DNA of 64,000 nucleotides, from assembly GCF_037622515.1 (NCBI RefSeq), contig NZ_JBBJCN010000005.1, positions 368,490-432,489 on the forward strand, written 5' to 3'. This DNA is from Paradesertivirga superstes (GTDB taxonomy: Bacteria; Bacteroidota; Bacteroidia; Sphingobacteriales; Sphingobacteriaceae). The first letter of the stretch is position 1, and every line of letters begins with the position of its first letter. Below the pieces are notes generated by a model. The model saw only the letters and a list, made by a program, of their open reading frames with translations. It had not been told where the DNA came from and did no database searches. Positions 8,414 to 18,180 of this stretch are shown one piece after another. The position numbers and the translations under genes are program-made.

Positions 8414-9796
8414 ATGAAAGAAACAGTTCAAGATCACGCTGCATTATCGGATATATTTAATCAGGATGAGGCACGGGTAAACTGGCACGATGAAACACTG
8501 TGGTTTGTGCGGCAAAAGCGTGATAAAGCAGTTAATACAATACCCGAATGGGAACTTCTCAGGGAAACCGCATCTCAGATCAAGCATAATGTACTGTCGA
8601 ATTTAAGCGCTTATTTAGAGCAGTTTGAATTGAATGCACAGGCTAATGGAGCGCAGGTTCACTGGGCGGCAGATGCCAGGGAACATAATGAGATAGTTCT
8701 ATCTATATTAAAGAGGAACTCTGTTGACAGGATGGTTAAAAGTAAATCCATGTTAACTGAAGAGTGTCATCTAAATGATTTTCTTGCCGAAAATGGAGTT
8801 GATGTGGTTGATTCTGATTTGGGAGAGCGAATTGTGCAGCTGGCCCAGGAACCACCCAGCCATATTGTTTTGCCCTGTATTCATAAAAAGAAGGAGGAAA
8901 TCGGAGATTTGTTCCATATTCATTTGGGGACAGCTGCCGGTGAGGCGGATCCACAGGTTCTGACTGAAGCAGCAAGGCAGGATCTCCGGAATACATTTCT
9001 TACCAGAAAAGCGGCCTTAACAGGTGTTAATTTTGCGGTAGCAGAAACAGGAGAAATTGTGGTTTGTACCAACGAAGGTAATGCGGATATGGGCGTTCAC
9101 CTGGCCGACGTTCACATTGCTTCTATGGGCATCGAGAAAATAATTCCTCAGAGAAAACACCTGGGATTTTTTCTGAGATTATTGACAAGAAGTGCCACCG
9201 GACAACCAATAACTACTTATTCGAGTCATTTTAAAAAGCCAAGGCCCGGTCAGGAAATGCACATTATTCTGGTTGATAATGGCCGGAGTCAGCAATTGGG
9301 CAGGGAAGATTTCAGGAATTCCTTAAAATGTATCCGTTGCGGAGCATGTATGAATACTTGCCCTGTTTATAGAAGAAGCGGAGGGCATAGTTATCATTAT
9401 GCTATTTCGGGACCGATTGGTGCTATTCTCGCGCCTAATCTGGATATGAAGAAATATGCAGATCTTCCTTTCGCATCTACGCTTTGCGGTTCATGCTCCA
9501 ACGTATGTCCGGTAAAAATTGATATTCATGACCAATTATACAAATGGCGCCAGGTGTTGGTAAAGGAAGGGCACGTGAGTCCTCTTAAAGCAGCGAGTAT
9601 GAAAGGGATGGCCTGGATGTTCTCATTCCCGGCACTTTTTAATATCGCCGGTAAATCCGGACGATGGTTTATGAAATATTTGCCTTTTATGGTGAGCAAT
9701 AAATTAAACCCGTGGTACAAAGAACGGGAAATGCCTGCTCCACCTAAAGAGTCATTCAGAGAGTGGTATGCCCAAAGGGAGAAAGATAAAAAGTAA
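8414..9796 (+). CDS. lutB: Lactate utilization Fe-S protein B (LutB/YkgF/LldF)
   Basis: 460 residues. It has an N-terminal LUD domain (about residues 60-290, ending in TTYSSHFKKPRPGQEMHIIL) and then a two-cluster ferredoxin segment with CIRCGACMNTCP at about residue 306 and LCGSCSNVCPVKID near 358. A C-terminal helical part, DUF3390-like, ends in FREWYAQREK. It carries electrons from lactate oxidation. It lies 28 bases after lutA and is followed by a purine-rich 50-base spacer before lutC. Confidence 0.93.
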   Translation: MKETVQDHAALSDIFNQDEARVNWHDETLWFVRQKRDKAVNTIPEWELLRETASQIKHNVLSNLSAYLEQFELNAQANGAQVHWAADAREHNEIVLSILKRNSVDRMVKSKSMLTEECHLNDFLAENGVDVVDSDLGERIVQLAQEPPSHIVLPCIHKKKEEIGDLFHIHLGTAAGEADPQVLTEAARQDLRNTFLTRKAALTGVNFAVAETGEIVVCTNEGNADMGVHLADVHIASMGIEKIIPQRKHLGFFLRLLTRSATGQPITTYSSHFKKPRPGQEMHIILVDNGRSQQLGREDFRNSLKCIRCGACMNTCPVYRRSGGHSYHYAISGPIGAILAPNLDMKKYADLPFASTLCGSCSNVCPVKIDIHDQLYKWRQVLVKEGHVSPLKAASMKGMAWMFSFPALFNIAGKSGRWFMKYLPFMVSNKLNPWYKEREMPAPPKESFREWYAQREKDKK

Positions 9797-9846
9797 AAGG
9801 GAAGTAAAAGTTAAAAGTTAAAGGTAAAAGGAACCCCCATTCAAGC
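9797..9846 (+). other. A/G-rich spacer with repeated AAGTTAAA words
   Basis: The lutB-lutC gap consists of near-copies of AAGTAAAAG, AAGTTAAAAGTTAAAGG and GTAAAAGGAACC. It has no self-complementarity of note. It may be a degraded relative of the other simple-word spacers; no function is apparent. Confidence 0.35.
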
Positions 9847-10428
9847 ATGTCAAGCAGAGATAAAATATTAGCCGCAGTTAAAGCTAATCAGCCAGAACTT
9901 ATAGAAATTCCGGTAGTTAATATTCCTCAATCTACTGAAGGGTTATCTCAACGCTTTACAGCTATTGCAACGGCCATAGGTAGTAAGGTAATTGAAGTAT
10001 CAAGTATAGAAGAAATAAAGGAGCATATATCGGGTCGTTTCAATAATTCATCCAGGATTATTTCATCCTTTACCGAGTTATCAGATATAGCAGAGACAGA
10101 AATAACCAAAGCTGATCCTCATACTTTGGAAAATGTTGATCTGGCAATTCTAAAGGCAGAAATAGCTGTTGCCGAAAATGGTGCGCTATGGGTGCCTGAG
10201 GAGAATACGATGCAAAGGGTTTTACCTTTTATTACTCAGCATATTGCTCTTGTAGTGAAAAAAGATTCTTTTGTACCAACCATGCATCAGGCTTATAAAG
10301 TTATTGGTGACAGAGACTATGGTTACAGTGCCTTTATTGCAGGTCCGTCTAAAACTGCCGATATAGAACAATCTCTCGTGTTGGGCGCCCACGGACCCAG
10401 AAGCATGACGGTTTTTATACTCAATTGA
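9847..10428 (+). CDS. lutC: Lactate utilization protein C (LutC/YkgG/LldG)
   Basis: 193 residues, one LUD domain. The recognisable core is the DLAILKAEIAVAENGALWV segment, the IALVVKKDSFVP strand and the C-terminal FIAGPSKTADIEQSLVLGAHGP motif, typical of LutC. It is the third subunit of the lactate-oxidising complex and the last gene of the rhamnose-lactate block. An ECF sigma factor gene begins about 110 bases downstream, with its own AT-rich leader. Confidence 0.92.
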   Translation: MSSRDKILAAVKANQPELIEIPVVNIPQSTEGLSQRFTAIATAIGSKVIEVSSIEEIKEHISGRFNNSSRIISSFTELSDIAETEITKADPHTLENVDLAILKAEIAVAENGALWVPEENTMQRVLPFITQHIALVVKKDSFVPTMHQAYKVIGDRDYGYSAFIAGPSKTADIEQSLVLGAHGPRSMTVFILN

Positions 10429-10536
10429 GGGTTTACAGGATAGTACAGGTTGATTAATTGTAAAATTAATGTTATGTTTATATATTAGCCAGTATTAACC
10501 AATCAACTTTTTTCGAGTGTTGATAAGCCTGTCAAA

Positions 10537-11124
10537 ATGAGTAATCTGAAACATATTTCTGACGAAAATCTTCTTGCGTTATTTAGAGAAGGGCAGATGT
10601 CTGCGTTTGACGAGTTGTATAATAGATACTGGTCCAAATTATACTCTCAGGCGTACAAAAGAATTGGGAAATCCGAAATAGCGGAAGAGATTGTTCAGGA
10701 TTTTTTTACCAGTCTTTGGATAAACAGAGAAATTGTACAGGTTCATTCCTTATTCAACAGCTATACGTTTAGCGCTATCAGAAATCTTGTTTTCCGGCAT
10801 TATCAAAAAGAATATAATGCAAGAAAGTACGAAGTTGCTCAGAAAATGAGCATTGTAGAAAGCGACTTTTCTACAGAACAGCTTATTGAACTTAACGATC
10901 TGAAGCGGGCTTTAGAGCATGAGGTAGAGAGTTTGCCGCCAAAATGCAAGGGTGTTTTTAACCTTAGCCGTAAAGAATTTAAAACCAACAAGGAAATAGC
11001 GGCAATTCTTGAAATATCAGAAAAGACCGTTGAAAACCATATAACAAAAGCACTTAAAGTTCTTCGTTTAAGTGTTAAAAATATCATTCCTGTGATGTTT
11101 TTTCTTACGAAATATTTCCAATAA
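10537..11124 (+). CDS. ECF RNA polymerase sigma factor (SusCD/FecI-like type)
   Basis: 195 residues. Region 2 is visible in FDELYNRYWSKLYSQAYKRI with the following QDFFTSLW. Region 4 is a helix-turn-helix, LSRKEFKTNKEIAAILEISEKTVENHITKAL, ending in a hydrophobic tail. This is the Bacteroidota sigma-70 family usually paired with a FecR anti-sigma and a TonB-dependent receptor carrying an STN domain. All three follow here in order, so it probably switches on the susC-susD pair when substrate binds the receptor. Confidence 0.92.
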   Translation: MSNLKHISDENLLALFREGQMSAFDELYNRYWSKLYSQAYKRIGKSEIAEEIVQDFFTSLWINREIVQVHSLFNSYTFSAIRNLVFRHYQKEYNARKYEVAQKMSIVESDFSTEQLIELNDLKRALEHEVESLPPKCKGVFNLSRKEFKTNKEIAAILEISEKTVENHITKALKVLRLSVKNIIPVMFFLTKYFQ

Positions 11125-11197
11125 TTTTTTTCACTTAACTAGGGGTTGGGGTGTAGTTAAAGAACTATACATCTATACCGGATAAAGTATTCATTCG

Positions 11198-12220
11198 ATG
11201 CAAGACGAAACGCTATTTCAATTAATTGATAAATATCTTAAAGGAGAATGTTCCTTTGAAGAAGAAATGGTTGTTATTAACTGGTATAATTCTTTTAGTA
11301 ATTCTGTTGATCCTGTCTCCAGATTGTCTGAAGAGCAGCAAGATGAACTTAAAGCTGTTATGCTTAAGCGTATAAAGGCGAAGATCTATTTGTCTATGGT
11401 TTCTAAATCTCAGACCCCGCCAAGTTCTTCAAAAAACATTTATTACGCTATAGCAGCTATTGCTGCCTCCCTCGTGATTGTATTTGGATTCTTCATTTTT
11501 CAATCTGCTAAAAACAGAGTGCCCGATACTCTTCAAGCCGGAGCTGTTTCCCGTCAGATTGATTTTAAGAATAATCTGAATAATCTGTATAAATACATTT
11601 TGCCTGATAGCAGTATTGTGTGGCTTAAGCCCGACGCGAGTATTAGTTACAGTACAAATTTTGTAAAAGAAACCAGGAATATCTCCCTGCAGGGAGAGGC
11701 CTTTTTTGAAGTTAAAAAGGATTCAAAACATCCTTTTCTTATCTATTCCGGCGGCGTTATTACTAAAGTTCTGGGTACAAGTTTTAATATAAAGTCGTAT
11801 GCGAATGCCAACACAGCTGAAATTTCGGTTGTGACAGGGAAAGTAATGGTTTACACTCAGCCAAGTAAAAATGCGAAATTACGAAGTGTTTACTTGCTCC
11901 CGGAGCAAAAAGTAACCTATTTTAAGCTCAAGCATCAACTGCAGAAATATGATGTTAAAGAGCCGTCTTTAAGTATCTGGCAGAAAAATACCTTGTCTTT
12001 TGATAATATACCGGTTACCAAAGTGATCGAAACTTTAAATAAAACCTTTAAAGCAAATATAATTTTAGCGGATTCTGATATTAGTCAATTGGCTTTAAGC
12101 GCAGATTTTACTGAGGTGAATCTTCCGAATATTATGGAGCTGCTTTCTAAATCTTTAAACATTACCTATAAACTTGATGGAGATGCTATAATGGTCTCCA
12201 GGAAACCTGAAACTAACTAA
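11198..12220 (+). CDS. FecR-family anti-sigma factor
   Basis: 340 residues. A cytoplasmic N-terminal part (KYLKGECSFEEEMVVINWYNS) binds the sigma factor. One membrane segment sits at about residues 83-103 (YYAIAAIAASLVIVFGFFIF). A periplasmic FecR domain follows (LPDSSIVWLKPDASISYS, LQGEAFFEVKKDSKHPF, VLGTSFNIKSY). A C-terminal DUF4974-like domain (LSFDNIPVTKVIETLNK onward) is expected to touch the STN domain of the receptor. It lies 73 bases after the sigma gene and just before susC. Confidence 0.93.
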   Translation: MQDETLFQLIDKYLKGECSFEEEMVVINWYNSFSNSVDPVSRLSEEQQDELKAVMLKRIKAKIYLSMVSKSQTPPSSSKNIYYAIAAIAASLVIVFGFFIFQSAKNRVPDTLQAGAVSRQIDFKNNLNNLYKYILPDSSIVWLKPDASISYSTNFVKETRNISLQGEAFFEVKKDSKHPFLIYSGGVITKVLGTSFNIKSYANANTAEISVVTGKVMVYTQPSKNAKLRSVYLLPEQKVTYFKLKHQLQKYDVKEPSLSIWQKNTLSFDNIPVTKVIETLNKTFKANIILADSDISQLALSADFTEVNLPNIMELLSKSLNITYKLDGDAIMVSRKPETN

Positions 12221-12398
12221 CTTAACCTAAATGTCGCGTGAATGAAAAAATAAAGTAAAAAAAACAATTCTTAAAAAAGTTAAGAAGTGGTTGCACACTC
12301 CTTAACTCAAACCGATTACTATCGTCTAAAATAGTGCATTATAAATAATGCCCAGGTTTTTTATTGTCTCATTTTTTGGAAATAAAACAAATAAAAGT

Positions 12399-15300
12399 AT
12401 GAATTTTTATTTAGAACTCTCTAGTGACTTACGCTATATTATGAGAATTACATTAAGTCAGTTGATAATATTTATTGTCTTAACAGGAGTTTCTTATGCT
12501 GATGCCACTAACGCGCAGGGTGTATTAAACAATCCTGTTAAAATATCCTCCACTACAACTTCCCTGAATAATGTATTAAGGAAAATTGAGAAGGTGGCAA
12601 ATGTTAAATTTGTTTATAGTAAGAGCATTATCAATGCGGACCAGTTGGTCTCAATATCGGCTGAAGACGATAAGCTTTCGGTTGTATTGGATGATTTGTT
12701 GAGCAAGAGGGGGATTGCTTACGAAGTGCTCAATGAACAAATTGTTTTAAGCGTATCAAAATCTGAAAATGGTTCAGCAGGTGGCAGCCTCACTGCAATT
12801 GAGAAAAAGGCTGATATAGTGGTATCAGGAGTTGTTACCGATCCTGCAAATGAACCATTAATTGGCGTAAGCGTTAAAATAAAAGGATTATCAGCCGGGA
12901 CAACTACCAATGTTTCGGGACAATACTCAATAACAATAGCCTCCAGCGTAACAAATCCTGTATTAGTATATTCTTATCTGGGATATGCAACAAAAGAAGT
13001 TGCGGTAGAGGGAAGAACCTCACTCAATGTTCAATTGCTTGAAGATGTTAAAGCATTGGAAGAAGTAGTGGTAGTAGGTTACGGTACCCAAAGAAGAGGG
13101 GATGTATCTCAGGCTATAACTTCTGTGAATATGGAAAACTTAAAGGAGGTGCCGGTTACTAACGTAACGCAGGCATTGCAGGGCAGGGTGGCCGGACTGG
13201 TTTCCAACCCTAATTCATTCAGACCTGGTTCGCCTTCGACTATAAGATTGAGGGGAAGCAGGTCGCTGACAGCAGGTAATGATCCATTGTATGTTGTTGA
13301 CGGAATTCCTATTAATTATAGCATTGATGATATCAATCCTTTAGATATCGAATCTATAGATGTTTTAAAAGACGCTGCTGCTACCGCAATCTACGGTTCA
13401 AGGGGTGCGAATGGAGTAATTCAGGTTACCACAAAAAAAGGTAAAGCGGGAAAAGTAACCATTGATTACAGCGGTAACACATCAGCAGATAATATTGTCA
13501 GGAAACTAGAGGTTTACAATGGTCCTGAATTCGCACAATTCAGGCGTGATGCCTTTATCGGTACGGGTTTGGGTGATTATTACGCCGGATCTTCAACAGC
13601 AGCGAACAGAAGGTATTTTCCGGATCCCGCGGCAGATTTTAATTTATTTACAAGCAACGATAACATGCTTTGGGACAATGTTAAAAATGCCTATGAATGG
13701 ATTGATCTGGATATAACCAGTACCCCAAGAAGATTTGTTGCTAAGACGCGCCCCACTACTGCTGAAGAAAAGGCTTTATTAGCAAGTCTTGGATATCCTG
13801 TCTTAAATGAGGTAGCCATTTACGACCCTTCAAAAATTACAACTTACAACTGGGGCGACGATGCTTTAAGGACAGGTATTACACAAAATCATAATATTTC
13901 CGTATCAGGAGGTTCTGAGAAATTCACCAGTTCTTTCGGAGGTGGTTATTATAAGCAGAACGGTATAATAAAAAGCCAGGATTTTACCCGCTTTACCTTA
14001 TCCAATAATAATAATTTCAGGCCCAGGGAATATTTGAATTTTGGCACCAATTTGAATTACTCTAATGCTATTCAGAATAACGGGGTTGATTTATATGGCG
14101 CCGCCAGCGGACAATTTCCTTTAGCTCATCCATATGACAGTAATGGAAAACTTCTGATTAATCCAGGAGCGGATGATCAGGTTTTTAACCCCTTGAACGA
14201 CATAAATACAGTATTGGATGAAAATCGAATTAATCGCTTACTTGCAAATGTTTTCGGACAGGTAACTATATTAAAAGGCTTATCATACAGAGCTGCTTTT
14301 GGAGTTGATCTTAGCAATTCCCGCAGAGGCAGATTTAATGGTTCGCTATCTTCTGTTCAGAGACTGGCAGCTCCAAATGCATCATACAATATTAGTAATG
14401 GTTTGGTATGGACCCTTCAGAACCAGCTGAATTATACAACCACAATTGCAGATAAGCATGCTTTCACTTTTACTGCGGTTCAGGAATTACGTAAAAGAAG
14501 AGATGAAACAAATAATTCGAGCGCAAATGATCTGACTTACGAAAGTCAAAAATGGTATGCCCTACAAAATAATGCGAAAGGAACCTTTGTAGTAGAGGGT
14601 AATTATTTGCAGGATCAGCTGGCATCACATCTTGGCCGTATAAATTATTCCTATAATAATAAGTATATCCTTACAGCGGCTCTTCGGCATGATGCTTCCT
14701 CTGTTTTGTCTCCAGAGAATAACAGCCAGTTATTTCCTTCAGCTTCGGCTGCCTGGAGATTGGATCAGGAATCATTTATACAGGACATTGGTTATATTGA
14801 CCAGTTAAAGCTACGTGCAGGCTTTGGTGCCGTGGGTAATAGCGGTATTACTCCTTATCAGACAGCAGGAGTTTTAGAGCGAAATCCCGCTTATTATAAC
14901 TTTGGAAATACAGTTGCTCTTGGATATACTCCTCAATTTCTACGTTCTCAGGTAACCTGGGAAAGAACCCTAACCAAAAATTTAGGAGTTGATTATGGTT
15001 TATTGAAAGGGAGATTGTCTGGCTCAATTGATGTTTATGAATCAAATACAAATAATATTCAGCAACGTGAATTGCCCGGAGCGGGTGGAATACAGTATGC
15101 TCTCGTAAATCTGGGAAATGTAAAAAACAGTGGACTTGAAATTGCGCTTTCTACTATTAATATAGACAAGTCGGCCAGAAAAGGTGGTTTTAGATGGACA
15201 TCTGATTTTGCTTTTTCGACGAATAAGGAGAAAATAACTGAATTGAATGACAGAGGCGCAGACCAGATTGCGCAGCAATGGTTTTACGGGCAGCCTATCA

Positions 15301-15986
15301 GAACCTATTGGGATTTTAAGAATGAAGGAATCTTCCAGTATACTGATACTCTTCCGGGCGGAATCTTAAAAGACTATTTCTGGAAGAAACCGGCAAATAA
15401 AGCCAATGAGCTATTCAGGCCTGGTAAAATCAGGGTACAGGACATAAGTGGTGATACAATTATTACGGATGCAGACCGGGTACACCTGGGAAGCCCAAAT
15501 CCTAAATGGACCGGAAGTTTTAACAATACTTTTTCTTATAAAGGATTTGACCTGACCAGTTTTGTTTACATCAGTCACGGGGCGCTTATCAGAGATTTCA
15601 GACCTGGTTTAGTAGGGCGCTATCCCGGACCTGAAGTTAATTACTGGACACCGACCAATCCTTCAAACGATTATCAGCAGCCTAACAGAACCAGTGATAT
15701 ACCGGTATACTGGCAATCCCTAAGTTTCAGAAAAGGATCTTTTGTTCGGGTAAGAACTATATTATTGGCTTATCACGTTCCAGCTTCTTTTCTGGAAAGA
15801 TTTAAATTGAGCAACATGACGGTTTCCGTCAATGCTGTCAATCCTTTCATATTTAGTAAGTACAAAAGATATGATCCCGAATCTGTTCCTTATAACTCTA
15901 CATGGCCACAGGGTAGTACTAACAATCCTGCACCCACGTCGTATAGTTTTAGAAGTTTTGTATTTGGCTTAAGAATGGGCTTATAG
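12399..15986 (+). CDS. SusC/RagA-family TonB-dependent outer-membrane receptor with STN domain
   Basis: 1195 residues from ATG 12399; an alternative start at 12441 would give a shorter signal peptide beginning MRITLSQLIIF. Order: signal peptide, STN domain (about residues 50-120 of the longer form, VKISSTTTSLNNVLRKIEK), carboxypeptidase-regulatory-like beta sandwich (VVSGVVTDPANEPLIGVSV), TonB box/plug beginning EVVVVGYGTQRRGDV, and a 22-strand barrel ending in a terminal FVFGLRMGL strand. It imports a glycan or peptide fragment using TonB energy. The STN domain and the upstream sigma/FecR pair indicate surface signalling. The substrate is unknown, and no glycoside hydrolase lies nearby. Confidence 0.93.
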   Translation: MNFYLELSSDLRYIMRITLSQLIIFIVLTGVSYADATNAQGVLNNPVKISSTTTSLNNVLRKIEKVANVKFVYSKSIINADQLVSISAEDDKLSVVLDDLLSKRGIAYEVLNEQIVLSVSKSENGSAGGSLTAIEKKADIVVSGVVTDPANEPLIGVSVKIKGLSAGTTTNVSGQYSITIASSVTNPVLVYSYLGYATKEVAVEGRTSLNVQLLEDVKALEEVVVVGYGTQRRGDVSQAITSVNMENLKEVPVTNVTQALQGRVAGLVSNPNSFRPGSPSTIRLRGSRSLTAGNDPLYVVDGIPINYSIDDINPLDIESIDVLKDAAATAIYGSRGANGVIQVTTKKGKAGKVTIDYSGNTSADNIVRKLEVYNGPEFAQFRRDAFIGTGLGDYYAGSSTAANRRYFPDPAADFNLFTSNDNMLWDNVKNAYEWIDLDITSTPRRFVAKTRPTTAEEKALLASLGYPVLNEVAIYDPSKITTYNWGDDALRTGITQNHNISVSGGSEKFTSSFGGGYYKQNGIIKSQDFTRFTLSNNNNFRPREYLNFGTNLNYSNAIQNNGVDLYGAASGQFPLAHPYDSNGKLLINPGADDQVFNPLNDINTVLDENRINRLLANVFGQVTILKGLSYRAAFGVDLSNSRRGRFNGSLSSVQRLAAPNASYNISNGLVWTLQNQLNYTTTIADKHAFTFTAVQELRKRRDETNNSSANDLTYESQKWYALQNNAKGTFVVEGNYLQDQLASHLGRINYSYNNKYILTAALRHDASSVLSPENNSQLFPSASAAWRLDQESFIQDIGYIDQLKLRAGFGAVGNSGITPYQTAGVLERNPAYYNFGNTVALGYTPQFLRSQVTWERTLTKNLGVDYGLLKGRLSGSIDVYESNTNNIQQRELPGAGGIQYALVNLGNVKNSGLEIALSTINIDKSARKGGFRWTSDFAFSTNKEKITELNDRGADQIAQQWFYGQPIRTYWDFKNEGIFQYTDTLPGGILKDYFWKKPANKANELFRPGKIRVQDISGDTIITDADRVHLGSPNPKWTGSFNNTFSYKGFDLTSFVYISHGALIRDFRPGLVGRYPGPEVNYWTPTNPSNDYQQPNRTSDIPVYWQSLSFRKGSFVRVRTILLAYHVPASFLERFKLSNMTVSVNAVNPFIFSKYKRYDPESVPYNSTWPQGSTNNPAPTSYSFRSFVFGLRMGL

Positions 15987-16010
15987 ATTGGTAATTATAA
16001 AATTGAAGAA

Positions 16011-16077
16011 AATGGAACTATCATTTGCATAAGCACTCGCAAAAAGGACTCATGATAGCTTCATCTCCATTAAAAAA
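16011..16077 (+). repeat. Hairpin element in the susC-susD gap (type B)
   Basis: ATGGA (16012-16016 region) and CTATCAT (16018-16024) pair with ATGATAG (16052-16058) and TCCAT (16066-16070). The 3' half, CTCATGATAGCTTCATCTCC followed by ATTAAAAAA, is closely matched at 63051-63078 in front of an unrelated gene. That makes it a shared element and not just a local hairpin. Confidence 0.55.
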
Positions 16078-16091
16078 TAAATTATATACTG

Positions 16092-18107
16092 ATGAAAAAA
16101 TATTATATAGTAGCCATAACCATATTTATGGTTTTAAGCAGTGTCTCTTGTAAGAAATTTGTAGAAGAAGAGTTAGTTAGCACCTTGACTTTCGATTACT
16201 ATAACACCGACAAAGGGCTTGAAGATTTAGTTGAAGCCGCTTACGCCCCGCTACGTTGGAAATTTAATGGTGAACAGGCCTATGCTCTTTTTAACTTCGG
16301 CGATGACGAGTTTATATTAGGTGATCAGTTTAACAATGTACATTACAATACCTATTCGTCTGTATTGAATCCTTCAGAAGCAATGTTAAACTCATTATGG
16401 CTTAATAACTATAATGGAATTAATCGTTGTAATATCGGGATTGATCTCATCAGTGCATTCAATGACGGAACTTCAACACTTCTTGGAACTGAGCTTCAGC
16501 GAAGACAGAGAATTGGAGAACTCAAATTTCTAAGAGCGTATTATTATTTGATGCTGGTTCAGCAATTTGGTGGAATCCCGCTTGTGCTTCAGTCGAGCAG
16601 TGAAGTACGTACAGATTTTCCAAGAGCTAGTGTAGCCGATGTTTACAAGGCTATAATTGCAGACTTTATCTACGCAAAAGATAATGTATCTCCCACAACT
16701 CTCCAGCTGGGTCGTGCAACAAAAGGAGCAGCGCAGCATTTTCTGGCTAAAACATATTTAATCAGGGGCAGTGCAGTTTCTACCGAAGCAAGAACGGAGA
16801 GAGGTTCTCTCGCCACCGATATGGATAGTGCCATAGTTCATGCTGAAGCGGTTGTTGCTGGTCCATATGTGCTTGAAGCTGACTTTATGAATTTATGGAA
16901 CGGCGTTTATCCTAACGGTTATCCAAATACCATAACTCCGGCAATCGGTTCAAGCGGTTCTGCACCGGCGGGTGATTACAGCAAGATCACTGCCGCCAAC
17001 AATAGTAAGGAGGTGATCTTCGCAGCCCAGTTTATAAACAACGTTACTGCAAATGGTACTTCCGGAAATCGGGTTCACGAATATTTTATTATGCAGTATG
17101 ACTCAGGAATCCCGGGAATCGTGAGAGATCAGTTTAACGGCCGCCCGTTCAGGCGCCTGGGGCCGTCTGACTATACGATCGATCTGTTCGACAGGAAGAA
17201 TGATTCACGGTTTTATAAAAGCTTCAGAACAGCATATTATGCAAATACAGCTTTGCCGTCTAATGTGTTTACGGCAGCCGACGCTCCCAATCCTTCTTTA
17301 ATTGGAAAAACAAAGTTTGGTGTTGGAGATACAGCTGCGTACTTCATAGTAAACAACAGATCAAATCCTATTCTTGAAAGCGATTTGGCAAAATACCGGT
17401 TCAGAGCTTATGCACGGTGGATAAAAACTTCTGCTACAGGCCCTGCTGTAAAAGGGTACACAACAAGCAAATACTTAACATTAGTAAAACATCTTGATCC
17501 TGTCCGGGTAAGCACCGTAGTTAACGAGGAGTCGGGAGTAAAGAATGGTATTCTGGCCCGACTTGCTGAAACTCACTTGATTGCTGCAGAGGCCTATGGA
17601 AGAAAAGGACTGTTTGTAGACGCCCTGAGACATATAAATAAGATCAGAGCCAGGGCGGCATATCATGCAGGTGAATTTAAAAATCCGCAGACCTGGAAAT
17701 TTGATGGGGGAACGCCTGGGGACGTGACAGATACGTATCCGAACATGATAGCGACGACTGTATTATTTATGACAAACGCCCCCAGCGAACTTTATCCGGT
17801 TACTGTAACAAGTAACGAAGAACGCTTTATTCATTTTATGCTGAATGAGAGAACCAGAGAATTGTGTGGTGAACTTTATCGTTGGGAAGATCTGAACAGA
17901 ACAGAGAATTTATATAAGCGAGTTAATCAAACCAATGGTTCTTATGTCTTCAATGGTATAACCTATAAGTATAATCCAGATGCAACAGGTATTCAACCGC
18001 ATCATAAACTGCGACCTATTCCAAATCAACAAATAGAGTTGACTACTTCAAATGGTGTAGCACTATCTCCTGCTGAGAAAGCTGCTTACCAAAACCCGGG
18101 GTATTAA
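16092..18107 (+). CDS. SusD/RagB-family substrate-binding lipoprotein
   Basis: 671 residues. Signal peptide with a Cys at residue 20 (MVLSSVSCKKFVEEELV), a SusD N-terminal domain of TPR-like helices (NGINRCNIGIDLI, ELKFLRAYYYLMLVQQFGGI PLV region), and the C-terminal RagB/SusD part with RLAETHLIAAEAYGRKG and FMLNERTRELCGELYRWEDL near the end. It is the lid/binding partner of the SusC protein in the outer membrane. At 671 residues it is longer than many SusD proteins (500-600). A strong hairpin terminator follows at 18149. Confidence 0.93.
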   Translation: MKKYYIVAITIFMVLSSVSCKKFVEEELVSTLTFDYYNTDKGLEDLVEAAYAPLRWKFNGEQAYALFNFGDDEFILGDQFNNVHYNTYSSVLNPSEAMLNSLWLNNYNGINRCNIGIDLISAFNDGTSTLLGTELQRRQRIGELKFLRAYYYLMLVQQFGGIPLVLQSSSEVRTDFPRASVADVYKAIIADFIYAKDNVSPTTLQLGRATKGAAQHFLAKTYLIRGSAVSTEARTERGSLATDMDSAIVHAEAVVAGPYVLEADFMNLWNGVYPNGYPNTITPAIGSSGSAPAGDYSKITAANNSKEVIFAAQFINNVTANGTSGNRVHEYFIMQYDSGIPGIVRDQFNGRPFRRLGPSDYTIDLFDRKNDSRFYKSFRTAYYANTALPSNVFTAADAPNPSLIGKTKFGVGDTAAYFIVNNRSNPILESDLAKYRFRAYARWIKTSATGPAVKGYTTSKYLTLVKHLDPVRVSTVVNEESGVKNGILARLAETHLIAAEAYGRKGLFVDALRHINKIRARAAYHAGEFKNPQTWKFDGGTPGDVTDTYPNMIATTVLFMTNAPSELYPVTVTSNEERFIHFMLNERTRELCGELYRWEDLNRTENLYKRVNQTNGSYVFNGITYKYNPDATGIQPHHKLRPIPNQQIELTTSNGVALSPAEKAAYQNPGY

Positions 18108-18148
18108 TAAAATATATCAGCCGCTGATTGCATTTGCAGCGATAGTAT

Positions 18149-18180
18149 AAAAGACAAAGCGTTTCTGCTTTGTCTTTTTT
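18149..18180 (+). terminator. Rho-independent terminator after susD
   Basis: AAAGACAAAGC (18150-18160), loop of 6, GCTTTGTCTTT (18167-18177) and a T-run. The A-run on the other side lets it work for the minus strand as well. Confidence 0.85.
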
